From: Chloroflexota bacterium
Lineage (GTDB): Bacteria > Chloroflexota > Anaerolineae > Aggregatilineales > Phototrophicaceae
Assembly (NCBI GenBank): GCA_011523545.1
Contig: WTGN01000030.1
Location: forward strand, 20,831-84,830
Direction of reading: 5' to 3'
DNA length: 64,000 bases
Shown here: positions 1 to 9,323 of the stretch, piece by piece
Numbering within the stretch: the stretch's first letter is position 1
How the letters are laid out: every line of letters starts with the position of its first letter
Translations under genes and position numbers: made by a program
The notes under the pieces: model-generated
The model's database searches: none
What the model was told of the DNA's origin: nothing
Seen by the model: only the letters and a program-made list of their open reading frames with translations

Positions 1-354
1 GCGGTGAGCCGCTGCCGCAACACCTACCGCCGCAAGCGCTTCATCATGGTCGATATCACGCAGTGGCTGGGCCTGGAATTAAAGGCGCCCGCCTCAGAAG
101 CGCCGGAAGCGGCTGTCATTCGCCGAGACGCCAATGAATCTATCGCGAAAGCCCTGCAGGACCTGTCGCCGCGGCTGCGCGAAGCGATTGTGCTGCGCTA
201 TGGCCAGGGCATGACCTACCGTGAAATCTCCGAGGTGATGGGCTGCCCGCAAAAAACGGCGGAGAGCCGCGTCCGTTTGGGGCATCAGCGATTGCGGCAG
301 TCCTTGCAGCCGGTGGGCATGGGCCTGCTGGAAGAATTGCAGAAAGCGCTTTAG
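1..354 (+). CDS. ECF-type RNA polymerase sigma factor, 5'-truncated by window edge
   Basis: The frame is open from the first base, so the true start lies upstream. What remains is about 117 residues. The visible part is sigma-70 region 4: a segment starting LSPRLREAIVLRYGQGMTYR, followed by an EISEVMGCPQKTAESRVRLG helix-turn-helix that would contact the -35 element. The first residues (CRNTYRRKR) look like the end of region 2. It would redirect RNA polymerase in the cytoplasm. The next gene 28 nt downstream resembles a membrane anti-sigma factor, which fits an ECF pair. The ECF group cannot be told from this fragment. Confidence 0.85.
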   Translation, partial: AVSRCRNTYRRKRFIMVDITQWLGLELKAPASEAPEAAVIRRDANESIAKALQDLSPRLREAIVLRYGQGMTYREISEVMGCPQKTAESRVRLGHQRLRQSLQPVGMGLLEELQKAL

Positions 355-382
355 GCTTTGTGCCAAAGGTGTAAGCGAGACC

Positions 383-913
383 ATGATCAGGTTCAAGTAT
401 CGTTACTGCAAAGTACAGATGGCGCGCTTCGTCAGCGGCGATCTTTCGGAGGCCGCCCGCCGGCGCGTCGGGCGCTACATCAACGAATGCGAGGACTGCC
501 ACGCGGAATACAAGCGCCATTGCGACTTCGCGGTAAAGCTTGAGCGCAACCTGCCGACGCTGGGCCGGCCGAATGCGCAGCGGCTGGACCAGGTCTGGTC
601 ATCACTGCAATTGGAGCTGGAAAGGCCAACGGCGCGCGCGCTGCCGCTGAGCGACTTCGGCTCGCAGTCCACCATGCAGTTCAGTTATGGCTTGGCCATA
701 TTGGCGATTACGCTTGCCCTGCTGCTGCCGATGATGATCGGCTTTCGTTCTACCTTGTCGCCCGTTGATTTGCCGCGCCTGCCACACGCCGTCAGCATAG
801 ATCAGACGCCGGACAGGCAGCTTGCGCCCAGACTGCGAATCCTGGCGACGGCGCAGCCGAATGCGCGCGGCAGCCAGCCCAACCTGCAAAACACGCCGGC
901 GCCGGATCTTTGA
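383..913 (+). CDS. Putative membrane anti-sigma factor with degenerate zinc-finger (ZAS-like) domain
   Basis: This is a 176-residue protein. The N-terminus (residues 9-47) resembles the anti-sigma zinc finger: C9, a VSGDLS turn, then C36-x2-C39. The usual His four residues before the first Cys of the CxxC pair is Tyr32, so zinc binding may be altered or lost. One membrane helix lies at about 100-121 and is followed by a proline-rich outer tail. It follows the sigma factor closely in the same direction, which supports an anti-sigma role. In this family the cytoplasmic N-terminus holds the sigma factor at the membrane. The partner assignment is inferred from gene order. Confidence 0.7.
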   Translation: MIRFKYRYCKVQMARFVSGDLSEAARRRVGRYINECEDCHAEYKRHCDFAVKLERNLPTLGRPNAQRLDQVWSSLQLELERPTARALPLSDFGSQSTMQFSYGLAILAITLALLLPMMIGFRSTLSPVDLPRLPHAVSIDQTPDRQLAPRLRILATAQPNARGSQPNLQNTPAPDL

Positions 914-962
914 GGGTCTTGCCTAACTAGAGAAGCATCCGCCGAAGACAGGTCGATTAGGC

Positions 963-3900
963 ATGATAACGTCTCCTAATCTGCAGGAAGACAACGCCTT
1001 GGGTCGCGCGCTGTCCACCCGGCTCGCGCTCAATTGGGAGCTGGCCGCTTATATCCTCATATTTGCGCTGGCTTTATTCACGCGTTTTCACCTTCTGGGC
1101 GACCGCGTGATGAGCCACGATGAAAGCCTGCATACCCGGTTTTCCTACAACTTGTATAACGAGGGCAACTTTCAGCACACGCCACTGATGCATGGCCCGG
1201 TGCTCTTCCATGCCACCGCCCTGTCTTTCTATCTCTTTGGCGACAGCGATTTCTCCGGCCGCGTTTACACCGCCCTGCTCGGCGTGATGATCGTGATGTT
1301 CCCGCTTCTGCTGCGAAAATGGCTTGGCCGCCAGGGCGCCGCGCTCGCCTCGCTCTTGCTGCTGATATCGCCGCTCCTGCTCTATTACAATCGTTATATT
1401 CGCCACGATACGCCGTCCATCCTCTTCGGCTTGATCATGGCTTACTGCATTGTCATGTATCTTGACGGCTCGCCGCGTTTCCGGCGGCGCGCATTCTGGC
1501 TCTATCTCTTCGCCGCCGCCATGATTCTCAACCTGGGCTCGAAAGAGACCGCCTTCATCTACATCGCCATTTTTGGCAGCTTCCTCTTGATTTATTTTCT
1601 CACGCGCCTGGCGCAGCAGCGCAACAAACTGCCCGGCAAGCCAATCTTCCATTCGCTCATGCTAGGCATCTTGCTGGGCGGGGTCATGACCCTCGGCATG
1701 TATATCGTCGTCGATGTCATTCCGGCCGAGATTGTGCCCGGGCGCGGCGCCAGTTGGGCTAGCCTGTCGGCGCTCGAGCGCTCCAGCTGGATCAACTGGA
1801 TGGCGCTATCGATTTTGAGCGTCGTCTTCGCGCTGCTGTCCACGGCGCTGTACGCCTTCCGCGATCGCTGGCGCCGCTTGCCCCGGCGCGAAATTGGCCT
1901 GATCCTGCTCATTGCGCTGGCGACGGCTGGCTGTCTCTTGTTCATTGAGGAACTGTCCCATTTCCCGACGGCGACGGAAACGGCAGAGCCCGCCCTGCCG
2001 GATGCTGACGCCGGCGAGGCAGTGAGCGCCGAGACCGGCCCGGCGATACGTTGGGCGCCCGGCCTGGCCTTGTGGTTGATCGCGCTCGCGGTTGCCAGCT
2101 ATCTCTTGCGCGATGCGCGCCGCAGCGCCACGCTCGAAGACAAGCGCGCCGTAGACAAGACGGAGAGACGCGGCTTTTGGGCTTATCTATATCAGTTTCC
2201 CGAAGTTGACATACTGGTCCTGATCGTTACGCTGATTCTGCCCTGGACGACGGCGCTCTTCGTCCGCCTGATGGGCGGCTCCAGCCTGGAATACGCCAGC
2301 CTGGCGCAATCCCTGCCGGCCGGCCTCTACAATTTGTTCGCCGGCTTGCCCAATATGGGATCGGTATCACAGGTCGGGCAATTTTTAGTCGGGGCATTCG
2401 CGTTCGCCCCGCTGATGGCGTTGTCGCTGGTCATTGGCCTCACCTGGAACTGGAAGCGTTGGCTGATCGCGGCGGCGGTGTTCCACATACTCTTCGCCTT
2501 CTTCTTCACAACTGTTTTCACCAACATCGCCGGCCTGGGCACGGGCATGATCTACAGCCTGGGCTACTGGCTGGAACAGCAAGGCGTCCGGCGCGGCAGT
2601 CAACCGCAGTACTACTACCTGCTCATAATCCTTCCCACCTATGAATTCTTGCCCATCATCGGCAGCGTCAGCGCGATGTTCGCCGGCTTGACCTGCTTCT
2701 GGAAGGCGCGCCGCGAACGCATAATCGCGGGTGAAGTCCGCCGCCGTGATCATGAGTTCGCCGCAGCCGACGCTGGCGATGAACCGGTGAATCCTGATAC
2801 GTTGTCGACGGAGGGCGACATGGCCGACGACGCGGAACCGGCGCCAGAAAGCGATGGCGAGGGGGCGCCGGAAACTGAGGGCGCAATTGAAAGCCCACCC
2901 GCCGAAGAACTAGGCGATGCAGTCGACAGCGACGACAAGCTCAATCGCTTGCCTTTCTTGCTGCTGCTGGCCTGGTGGGCGGTTTTGAACCTGGTCGGCT
3001 ATTCGCTGGCTGGCGAAAAGATGCCCTGGCTGGGCACACACTTGACCACGCCCATGATTCTCATCACCGCCTGGTATTTCGGTGGCGTACTGTCGCGCAT
3101 CGACAGGTCCCGGTTTTTGTCCCGCGGATGGCTGGCGCTGCTGCTGATGCCCGCCTTTCTCATCTGCGCCGCGCAGGTTATAGGCGCCTTCGTCGCTGGC
3201 GACCCGCCCTTTGTCGGCCTGGAAAAGGCGCAGCTTGAGCGCAGCTATTCCTGGCTGGGGTCATTATTCGCCGCCGCCGGCCTGGGTTATCTGCTGATGC
3301 GCCTGGCGCGTTTGACGACCTGGATGCATATCCGCCGCATTTGCGCCGCGTCGGTATTCGCTCTGCTCAGCATCGTCACCTTTCGGGCGGCCTGGATGGC
3401 CTCCTTCATCAATTATGATCTGCCGACCGAGCTGCTGGTCTACGCGCATGCCTCGCCCGCCGTCAAGTGGGTGCTGGACGACATCAAAGAGATGAGCCTG
3501 CGCATGACCGATGGCATGGACTTGAAATTTGCCTATGACGATGAAGTCTCCTGGCCCTATAGCTGGTACTTCCGTGACTTTACCGACGCCGCTTTTGTGG
3601 GCGGCAATCCAACCGTGCAGAACACGCAGGACGCCGTGTTCGTGGTCGTCGGCGCCGGCCATCGCGGCGATGTCGAACCGATACTGGAAGATCATTATCT
3701 GCGGCGCGATCACATACGCATGTGGTGGCCGATGCAGGAATACTTCAACTTGACCCCGCAGCGCATCTTGAACACGCTGGATTTCTCGCCTGCAAACGAG
3801 GACGCGGGGGCGCTGCGCCGTGGCATCTTTGATATCTGGTGGTCGCGCGATTACGACCAATATGCCGCGACGACCGGCAAGGACTTTTCATTGACCAACT

Positions 3901-4916
3901 GGCCGGTCTCCGATCGCATGCATGTTTACATTCGCAAAGACTTCGCCGCCAAGATCTGGGAATATGGCCTGGGCGGCGGCGATGTGCCGAGCAATATCCC
4001 GGCCGAGGTCAATCAGTGCGTCGCCAATTGGCAGCCGATCAGCCCCACCCTCGTATTTGACAGCGCCGGCCACAATATGATGAATCCACTGGGTCTATCA
4101 GCCGCTGGCGGTTTCGTCTATGTAGCGGACGCGCAGGCCAACCGCGTATACGCATACAGCGCGGACGGGCAACTCGAAAGCACCATCGGCGATGCAGGGA
4201 CCTTCGCCCTCAACCGGCCCAACAGCGTCTTCGCGCTCGCGAATGGCGAGCTGTTGGTGGTCGACACCTGGAATTACCGCATCTTGCGCATTGACCCGGA
4301 AGACAGTGTGCGGCTGTCCTGGGGCGCCGCCGGCGAATTTGGCTTCGACGCGCCGGTTGAGCCGACCGACGGCTTCTGGGGACCGCGCGACGTTGCGCTG
4401 GACGATTTAGATCGCGTCTTCATCGCCGATACCGGCAACAAGCGAATCCGCGTCTACATGCTGGAGGAGGATGGGGCGCGGCATCTGTATGATATTGGCG
4501 GCGGCGGCAGCGGCCCGGGCGAGCTGGACGAACCGAGCGGCATCGCCATCCACAGCGATGGGAGGCTGTTCATCGCCGACACCTGGAATCGCCGTATCGC
4601 CGTCTTCGATGTGAGCGGCGCGCATTTGATGAACTTCCGCGCGCGCGGCTGGTATGACGCGACCTCCAACCGACCCTATCTTGCGCTGGATGAGGCGAGA
4701 GATTTTCTCTATGTCACCGACCCCGACGGTAAACGGATTCTCGTCTATTCAACGGCTGGCGATTGTATTGGCGCCTTCGCCGAATCGGGCGATGAAAGCG
4801 CGCGGGGGCAATTCGCGGACATCGGCGGCATCGCTGTCGATGAAGACGGCTTCGTTTATGTCAGCGATTCAGCCGCCGCCAGGATAGTCAAGTTCCCGCC
4901 CTTCCCGACGGGCTGA
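963..4916 (+). CDS. Agl23-like (TIGR03663) polytopic membrane protein fused to a C-terminal NHL beta-propeller
   Basis: This is a 1317-residue protein. The first ~590 residues carry many hydrophobic helices and an early MSHDESLHTRFSYNLYNEG segment resembling the acidic first loop of PMT/GT39 glycosyltransferases. That matches the TIGR03663 group called flippase activity-associated protein Agl23. An acidic, low-complexity loop (about 590-655) splits the membrane part. A second hydrophobic block and a soluble segment follow. From about residue 1037 to the end there are around six NHL-type blades with repeated VYVADxxxNRV and FIADTWNRRI signatures. The propeller should lie outside the membrane. 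A role in lipid-linked glycan transfer is inferred from the family; substrate unknown. Confidence 0.8.
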   Translation: MITSPNLQEDNALGRALSTRLALNWELAAYILIFALALFTRFHLLGDRVMSHDESLHTRFSYNLYNEGNFQHTPLMHGPVLFHATALSFYLFGDSDFSGRVYTALLGVMIVMFPLLLRKWLGRQGAALASLLLLISPLLLYYNRYIRHDTPSILFGLIMAYCIVMYLDGSPRFRRRAFWLYLFAAAMILNLGSKETAFIYIAIFGSFLLIYFLTRLAQQRNKLPGKPIFHSLMLGILLGGVMTLGMYIVVDVIPAEIVPGRGASWASLSALERSSWINWMALSILSVVFALLSTALYAFRDRWRRLPRREIGLILLIALATAGCLLFIEELSHFPTATETAEPALPDADAGEAVSAETGPAIRWAPGLALWLIALAVASYLLRDARRSATLEDKRAVDKTERRGFWAYLYQFPEVDILVLIVTLILPWTTALFVRLMGGSSLEYASLAQSLPAGLYNLFAGLPNMGSVSQVGQFLVGAFAFAPLMALSLVIGLTWNWKRWLIAAAVFHILFAFFFTTVFTNIAGLGTGMIYSLGYWLEQQGVRRGSQPQYYYLLIILPTYEFLPIIGSVSAMFAGLTCFWKARRERIIAGEVRRRDHEFAAADAGDEPVNPDTLSTEGDMADDAEPAPESDGEGAPETEGAIESPPAEELGDAVDSDDKLNRLPFLLLLAWWAVLNLVGYSLAGEKMPWLGTHLTTPMILITAWYFGGVLSRIDRSRFLSRGWLALLLMPAFLICAAQVIGAFVAGDPPFVGLEKAQLERSYSWLGSLFAAAGLGYLLMRLARLTTWMHIRRICAASVFALLSIVTFRAAWMASFINYDLPTELLVYAHASPAVKWVLDDIKEMSLRMTDGMDLKFAYDDEVSWPYSWYFRDFTDAAFVGGNPTVQNTQDAVFVVVGAGHRGDVEPILEDHYLRRDHIRMWWPMQEYFNLTPQRILNTLDFSPANEDAGALRRGIFDIWWSRDYDQYAATTGKDFSLTNWPVSDRMHVYIRKDFAAKIWEYGLGGGDVPSNIPAEVNQCVANWQPISPTLVFDSAGHNMMNPLGLSAAGGFVYVADAQANRVYAYSADGQLESTIGDAGTFALNRPNSVFALANGELLVVDTWNYRILRIDPEDSVRLSWGAAGEFGFDAPVEPTDGFWGPRDVALDDLDRVFIADTGNKRIRVYMLEEDGARHLYDIGGGGSGPGELDEPSGIAIHSDGRLFIADTWNRRIAVFDVSGAHLMNFRARGWYDATSNRPYLALDEARDFLYVTDPDGKRILVYSTAGDCIGAFAESGDESARGQFADIGGIAVDEDGFVYVSDSAAARIVKFPPFPTG

Positions 4917-4993
4917 CGCGCTAAAGCGGCTTCGACGCTGCCTGAACGGGAGAAGGGAGCGCTTGGCTTTGGAGCGTCTGGGGGCGACGTACC

Positions 4994-5022
4994 TTGACGG
5001 CCGCCGACCTGCATGTTATAGT
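4994..5022 (+). promoter_or_regulatory. Sigma-70-type promoter of the nusA operon
   Basis: TTGACG (4994-4999) and TATAGT (5017-5022) are separated by exactly 17 nt, a near-consensus housekeeping promoter. Transcription would begin near 5029, about 105 nt before nusA. It is the best-looking promoter in this gap. Confidence 0.75.
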
Positions 5023-5047
5023 CCGGTTATAGGTAAGTTTTCGCAAG

Positions 5048-5074
5048 AAGTGGGAGCCCCCCACTTTTCGTTTT
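5048..5074 (+). terminator. Terminator-like hairpin in the nusA leader (possible attenuator)
   Basis: AAGTGGG (5048-5054) pairs perfectly with CCCACTT (5060-5066) across a 5-nt loop and is followed by TTCGTTTT. It lies about 20 nt after the predicted start site of the nusA promoter. It could therefore end transcripts early in the leader or terminate read-through from the upstream gene. The U tract is interrupted, so its strength is uncertain. Confidence 0.55.
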
Positions 5075-5133
5075 ATATGGGGTTGTAGCGAATGCCGCAA
5101 TCCCGCGAAGCTCGGCATCTGGAGTGAGGCGAC

Positions 5134-7149
5134 ATGTCGAACGAATTGCAAAGTGCTTTCAAAGAAATTACCGATTTCCGGGCTTTGCCGGAAGAGATCA
5201 TTTTGGATGCGCTTCAGAGCGCGCTTGTCTCGGCTTATCGCAAAGATACCGGCGCCAGCACCGCGCAGGCGATTGAAGCGGAGATTGATCCCGATACCGG
5301 GCGGCAACGGGTCTATGTTGAAAAAGAAGTCGTCGATGACGTCATAAATGACGCCACCGAAGTCACCTTGGAACGGGCGCGCTTCTTCGAGCCGGAGGCG
5401 CAAATCCATGATGTTGTGATGGTACAAGTTGATCACACCTCCAAGAACGTCGGGCGCATTGCGGCGCAGACAGCGAAACAGGTTATCCTGCAAAAAATCC
5501 GTGAAGCCGAGCGCAATTCGCTCTATGACGAATTCATCAACCGGGAAGGCGATTTGATCACTGGAACGGTGCAAAGCACCAACGCGAGGCAGGTTACGCT
5601 CAGCCTCGGCCGGGCTGAGGCCGAGCTGCCGCGAAAGCAGCAAATCCCCGGCGAGCGTTATCGCACGCATGAGAAGATTCGCGTCTTCGTCGTCGAAGTG
5701 ACCAAGAGCAACCGCGGCCCGCAGATACTGGTCAGCCGGGCGCATCGCAGCATGCTCCGGCGGCTGCTGGAATACGAAGTCCCTGAGATCTACAACGGTC
5801 AAGTTGAAATCAAGAATATCGCGCGCGAGGCGGGGCACCGTTCGAAAGTGGCGGTCGCGGCCCTGCAAGACGGGATTGACCCGGTCGGCGCCTGCGTCGG
5901 CATGCGCGGCATTCGCATCCAGAATATCGTTAAGGAACTGCACAACGAAAAAATAGATGTCATTGAATGGAACAACGACGCCGTGGCCTTCATCTCCAAA
6001 GCCTTGAGCCCGGCGCGCGTCACCGGCGTCTATCTTGATGACGACCCGGTTGAAGGCAGGACCGCAGTCGTGCTCGTCCCGGACGATCAACTCTCGCTGG
6101 CGATCGGCCGAGAGGGGCAGAACGCGCGTTTGGCGGCCAAGCTGACCGGCTGGCGCATCGATATCAAGAGCGTGACCGAAACCGTGCAAAACGCGCTGGA
6201 GAACCTTGAGTTGCCGCCGTTGGACTCCTTGACTGAGCGGCATGCTGACTTGATTGCCGAATCCCTGCGCATCATGGAGAAGAAGCGGCTTGAGCTGGCG
6301 GTCATGCCGGAGGAATACAAGGCGCTCGCTCGCTTTGCCAACATTGTCGAGCAACTCTTGCAGGAAGAGCGCGATCAGACGCACGAGAGCTTTCTGGAGC
6401 AGCGCGAGGCCGCCCGCGCCACGCTCGCGCCACAATTGTTCGAATTGCCGCTGGATGTTTTGGCCGTGTCTCAGGAAGTGCTTGATATCCTGGAGCCCTA
6501 TGAAAACATCGGCGAGGTCATGCTGCACTGCGCGATTGACGAAGAGCTGGTCAGCCGAAAGTTTGTTGAACTCGAAGGCGAGCCAATGGCCGAGCTGCGC
6601 GCGGCGTTGGAAATCGTTGAGTCGGCGGATCTCGATCAGCTGCTCGCGGAAGCATTTTCGATAGAAGCAGGCGATGATGAAGAAGCGGCCATTGACGAGA
6701 CTGCAGAGGAAGGGGCGGAAGAGCCCGCCGCCGACGCCGAGCCGGAAGCAGTGTCCAGCGACGAGGCCGAGGCGGAGGCCGAGCAGCCACCGGTCATGCT
6801 GGATGCTTTTGGCCAGCCAGTTGAGGAGAGCCAGACGGAAGAACCTGCCGCGGCGCCTGAGGAAATCGCGGAGTTGGTCGGCGAAGCGGCGGCCGTTGTG
6901 GACGGTTCCAAGGACGCTAGGGAGGCAAGGCCGGCCGGGACGGACGACGGCCCGCAATTCGTCGAAGAAGAAGGCGAACGAGAATTTGAACTCGATCGCC
7001 AAAAGGGCAAGCTGCAGCGCCGCAAAGACCGCCAGAAGCGCCGCCAGTTGGTCCTGGACGAGGAGAGCGGCGAGGTAATCGCCAAGCGGCGCCGCAAGGG
7101 AAGACGCGGCGGCTGGGACGAAGAGGTCTGGGAAGACTACGATTATTAG
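5134..7149 (+). CDS. nusA: Transcription termination/antitermination factor NusA, with long C-terminal extension
   Basis: This is a 671-residue protein. The order is NusA N-terminal RNAP-binding domain (about 1-125), S1 domain (about 136-200), KH1 with [14 protein letters not shown] (about 257-270) and KH2 with [19 protein letters not shown] (about 322-340). The core normally ends near 350. After it come a helical segment (365-430), a helix-rich block (435-500) resembling NusA C-terminal repeat domains, a very acidic stretch (510-625) and a basic tail with an RRRKGRRGG patch. The ATG has GGAG about 10 nt upstream. It heads the nusA-rnpM-infB operon. The usual upstream rimP is absent here. Confidence 0.97.
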   Translation: MSNELQSAFKEITDFRALPEEIILDALQSALVSAYRKDTGASTAQAIEAEIDPDTGRQRVYVEKEVVDDVINDATEVTLERARFFEPEAQIHDVVMVQVDHTSKNVGRIAAQTAKQVILQKIREAERNSLYDEFINREGDLITGTVQSTNARQVTLSLGRAEAELPRKQQIPGERYRTHEKIRVFVVEVTKSNRGPQILVSRAHRSMLRRLLEYEVPEIYNGQVEIKNIAREAGHRSKVAVAALQDGIDPVGACVGMRGIRIQNIVKELHNEKIDVIEWNNDAVAFISKALSPARVTGVYLDDDPVEGRTAVVLVPDDQLSLAIGREGQNARLAAKLTGWRIDIKSVTETVQNALENLELPPLDSLTERHADLIAESLRIMEKKRLELAVMPEEYKALARFANIVEQLLQEERDQTHESFLEQREAARATLAPQLFELPLDVLAVSQEVLDILEPYENIGEVMLHCAIDEELVSRKFVELEGEPMAELRAALEIVESADLDQLLAEAFSIEAGDDEEAAIDETAEEGAEEPAADAEPEAVSSDEAEAEAEQPPVMLDAFGQPVEESQTEEPAAAPEEIAELVGEAAAVVDGSKDAREARPAGTDDGPQFVEEEGEREFELDRQKGKLQRRKDRQKRRQLVLDEESGEVIAKRRRKGRRGGWDEEVWEDYDY

Positions 7150-7170
7150 GCGGGGTCGCAAAGCAGGCGA

Positions 7171-7431
7171 ATGCGAAGCAAGCACAGGCCGCAGCGCAGT
7201 TGCGCCGTGTGCCGCAGGAAGACCGACAAAAGAGCCTTAACGCGCCTGGTATTCACCGGGGAAAGACTGCAGGTTGACCCGTCGGGCAAGCTGAGTGGGC
7301 GCGGCGCCTATCTCTGTGACAATGCCGACTGCTGGATGTCGGCCGCCGCCAGGCCCGCGATGAGCAAAGCCCTTCGCCGCGAATTGAGCGATACAGACCG
7401 TGAATACCTGCGGCAGATGACACCATCATGA
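7171..7431 (+). CDS. rnpM: YlxR/RnpM-family RNA-binding protein (DUF448)
   Basis: This is an 86-residue basic protein with the family features: an RSCAVCRRK start, LTRLVF, a GKLSGRGAYLC core and a short C-terminal helical part. YlxR, renamed RnpM in Bacillus, binds RNase P RNA and almost always sits between nusA and infB, as here. The start is an ATG 21 nt after nusA, so the two are co-transcribed. Length and motif order are typical of the family. Its cytoplasmic role in this organism is inferred from the family. Confidence 0.93.
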   Translation: MRSKHRPQRSCAVCRRKTDKRALTRLVFTGERLQVDPSGKLSGRGAYLCDNADCWMSAAARPAMSKALRRELSDTDREYLRQMTPS

Positions 7432-7502
7432 TGCGACACATCTGACGGAGGCGGGCTGCCCTGCCCTGCCTCGAAGGGTCGTCAAAACTGAAGGAGGTAG
7501 GG

Positions 7503-9314
7503 ATGGCAGAAACAAGCAAGATTGTCCTCGTACCGGATTATCTCACAGTTCGGGAATTGGCCCAACTGATAGACAGCAGCCCCATCGATGTCATGAAGAC
7601 GCTGATTTCAAACGGCATCATGGCATCCATCAACCAGCAGATTGACTTTGATACCGCCGCGATTGTCGTGGAGGAGTTGGGCTTCAGCGCTCAATCCGCC
7701 AGCGCGGTCGCCGCTGCTCATGAAGAAGAGAAACGCGCCGAGCAGCGCGAAGAAAAATGGAGCGCGATGTATGCGGGTGAAGCGCCCGAAGCACTAAGGC
7801 GCCGGCCGCCTATCATCACGATCCTTGGTCATGTCGATCACGGCAAGACCACGCTGCTGGATACGATCCGCAAGACCGCTGTCGCCGAGGGCGAGGCCGG
7901 CGGCATCACCCAGCACATTGGCGCTTATCAAGCCAAACACGCGGGCCACACGCTCACCTTCCTCGATACGCCAGGTCACGAAGCGTTCACCGCCATGCGC
8001 GCCAGGGGAGCGCAGGGCGCCGATATTGCCATTCTGGTCGTGGCCGCCGATGACGGCGTCATGCCGACAACGCGCGAGGCGCTCGATCACGCGCGCGCCG
8101 CCAACGTCCCGCTGGTGGTGGCCATCACCAAGGTGGACCGCGCCAACGCCAATCCCGACCTGGTCAAGCAGCAATTGGCCGACCTTGAATTGATACCCGA
8201 CGACTGGGACGGCAGTACAATCATGGTGCCGGTCAATTCCTTGACTGGCGAAGGCGTCGAAGATTTGCTGGAGGCGCTGGTGCTGGTCGCCGATGAGAAT
8301 CAGATTGTCGCCAACCCGACGGGCCAGTTGCGCGGCTCGGTGATCGAAGCAGAAGTTGACAGGAGCAAGGGCACGATGGCCACGCTTCTGGTGATGAATG
8401 GCACGATGCAGCGCGGGGACGCCATCGTCGCCGGCACGGCTTATGGCAGGATCAAAGCGATGTTCGATTCGGCCGGCAAGCTGGTGAAACGCGCCGACCC
8501 GTCAACACCGGTGGCTGTGCTCGGCCTCGATTCTCCGCCGGCGCCCGGCGTCATGTTCGAAGTCAAGGTGAATGAAAAGACCGCCCGACGCGTCGCCGAG
8601 GACCGCCGCGATGCTGAGCGCGCGCGCGATTTCGATGGGCAAGTCCAGCCATCGATGACCCTGGAAGACTTTTTGCAGCAATTCCAAACGGGCGTCGCAA
8701 AAGAGCTATCCATTATCTTGAAAGCGGATGTACAGGGCTCCATCCAGCCCATCACCGATGAACTGGTCAATATCACCGAGCGCAATGAAGAGGGCATCGC
8801 CGTGCGTGTGCTGCGCCAGGAGGTCGGGCGGATCACCGAATCCGACGTCATGCTGGCCAGCGCGTCCAAGGCCATCATATTCGGATTCAACGTCAGCGTG
8901 GATATCGCGGCTCAGGCGTCGGCGGATGTGCATGGCGTCGAGATACGGCGCTACAACATCATTTACAAACTCTTCGAAGATATTGAGCTGGCTCTGCATG
9001 GCATGCTGGAGCCCAAATTCGTCAATCGGGTCATTGGCGAATCTGAAGTGCTGCAAACCTTCAGAATACCCCGCAGCGGCGTCATCGCCGGCAGCATCAT
9101 CCGCAAGGGCGAGGCGCGCCGCAACGCCAGAGCGCGTGTGAAACGGGGCGACAGAACCATCCACGACAATGTCAGCGTCTCCTCGCTCAAGCGCTTTCAG
9201 GATGATGTGCGCGAGGTCCGCACCGGATTTGAGTGCGGCATCGGACTGGACGGCGTCAGTGATTTTGAAGAAGGCGATGTCATTGAATTTTTCGTGCGCG
9301 AGCGCGTGACGTGA
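7503..9314 (+). CDS. infB: Translation initiation factor IF-2
   Basis: This is a 603-residue GTPase that brings initiator tRNA to the 30S subunit. A small IF2_N domain (about 10-60) is followed by a short linker. The G domain has GHVDHGKTT, DTPGHEAF and the TKVD signature. Domains II to IV include a VLRQEVGRITESDV segment typical of the C-terminal half. It is much shorter than the roughly 890-residue E. coli protein because the long N-terminal region is missing, as in many small-form IF-2 proteins. An AAGGAGG Shine-Dalgarno at 7491-7497 fixes the ATG start. Confidence 0.97.
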   Translation: MAETSKIVLVPDYLTVRELAQLIDSSPIDVMKTLISNGIMASINQQIDFDTAAIVVEELGFSAQSASAVAAAHEEEKRAEQREEKWSAMYAGEAPEALRRRPPIITILGHVDHGKTTLLDTIRKTAVAEGEAGGITQHIGAYQAKHAGHTLTFLDTPGHEAFTAMRARGAQGADIAILVVAADDGVMPTTREALDHARAANVPLVVAITKVDRANANPDLVKQQLADLELIPDDWDGSTIMVPVNSLTGEGVEDLLEALVLVADENQIVANPTGQLRGSVIEAEVDRSKGTMATLLVMNGTMQRGDAIVAGTAYGRIKAMFDSAGKLVKRADPSTPVAVLGLDSPPAPGVMFEVKVNEKTARRVAEDRRDAERARDFDGQVQPSMTLEDFLQQFQTGVAKELSIILKADVQGSIQPITDELVNITERNEEGIAVRVLRQEVGRITESDVMLASASKAIIFGFNVSVDIAAQASADVHGVEIRRYNIIYKLFEDIELALHGMLEPKFVNRVIGESEVLQTFRIPRSGVIAGSIIRKGEARRNARARVKRGDRTIHDNVSVSSLKRFQDDVREVRTGFECGIGLDGVSDFEEGDVIEFFVRERVT

Positions 9315-9323
9315 GCTGGCGGC

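Noticed and set aside
4921..7185. A 754-codon open frame on the minus strand opposite nusA
   Set aside because: It mirrors nusA almost exactly, its product is Leu/Arg/Ala-rich without family motifs, and nusA is certain. It reflects GC-rich codon bias.
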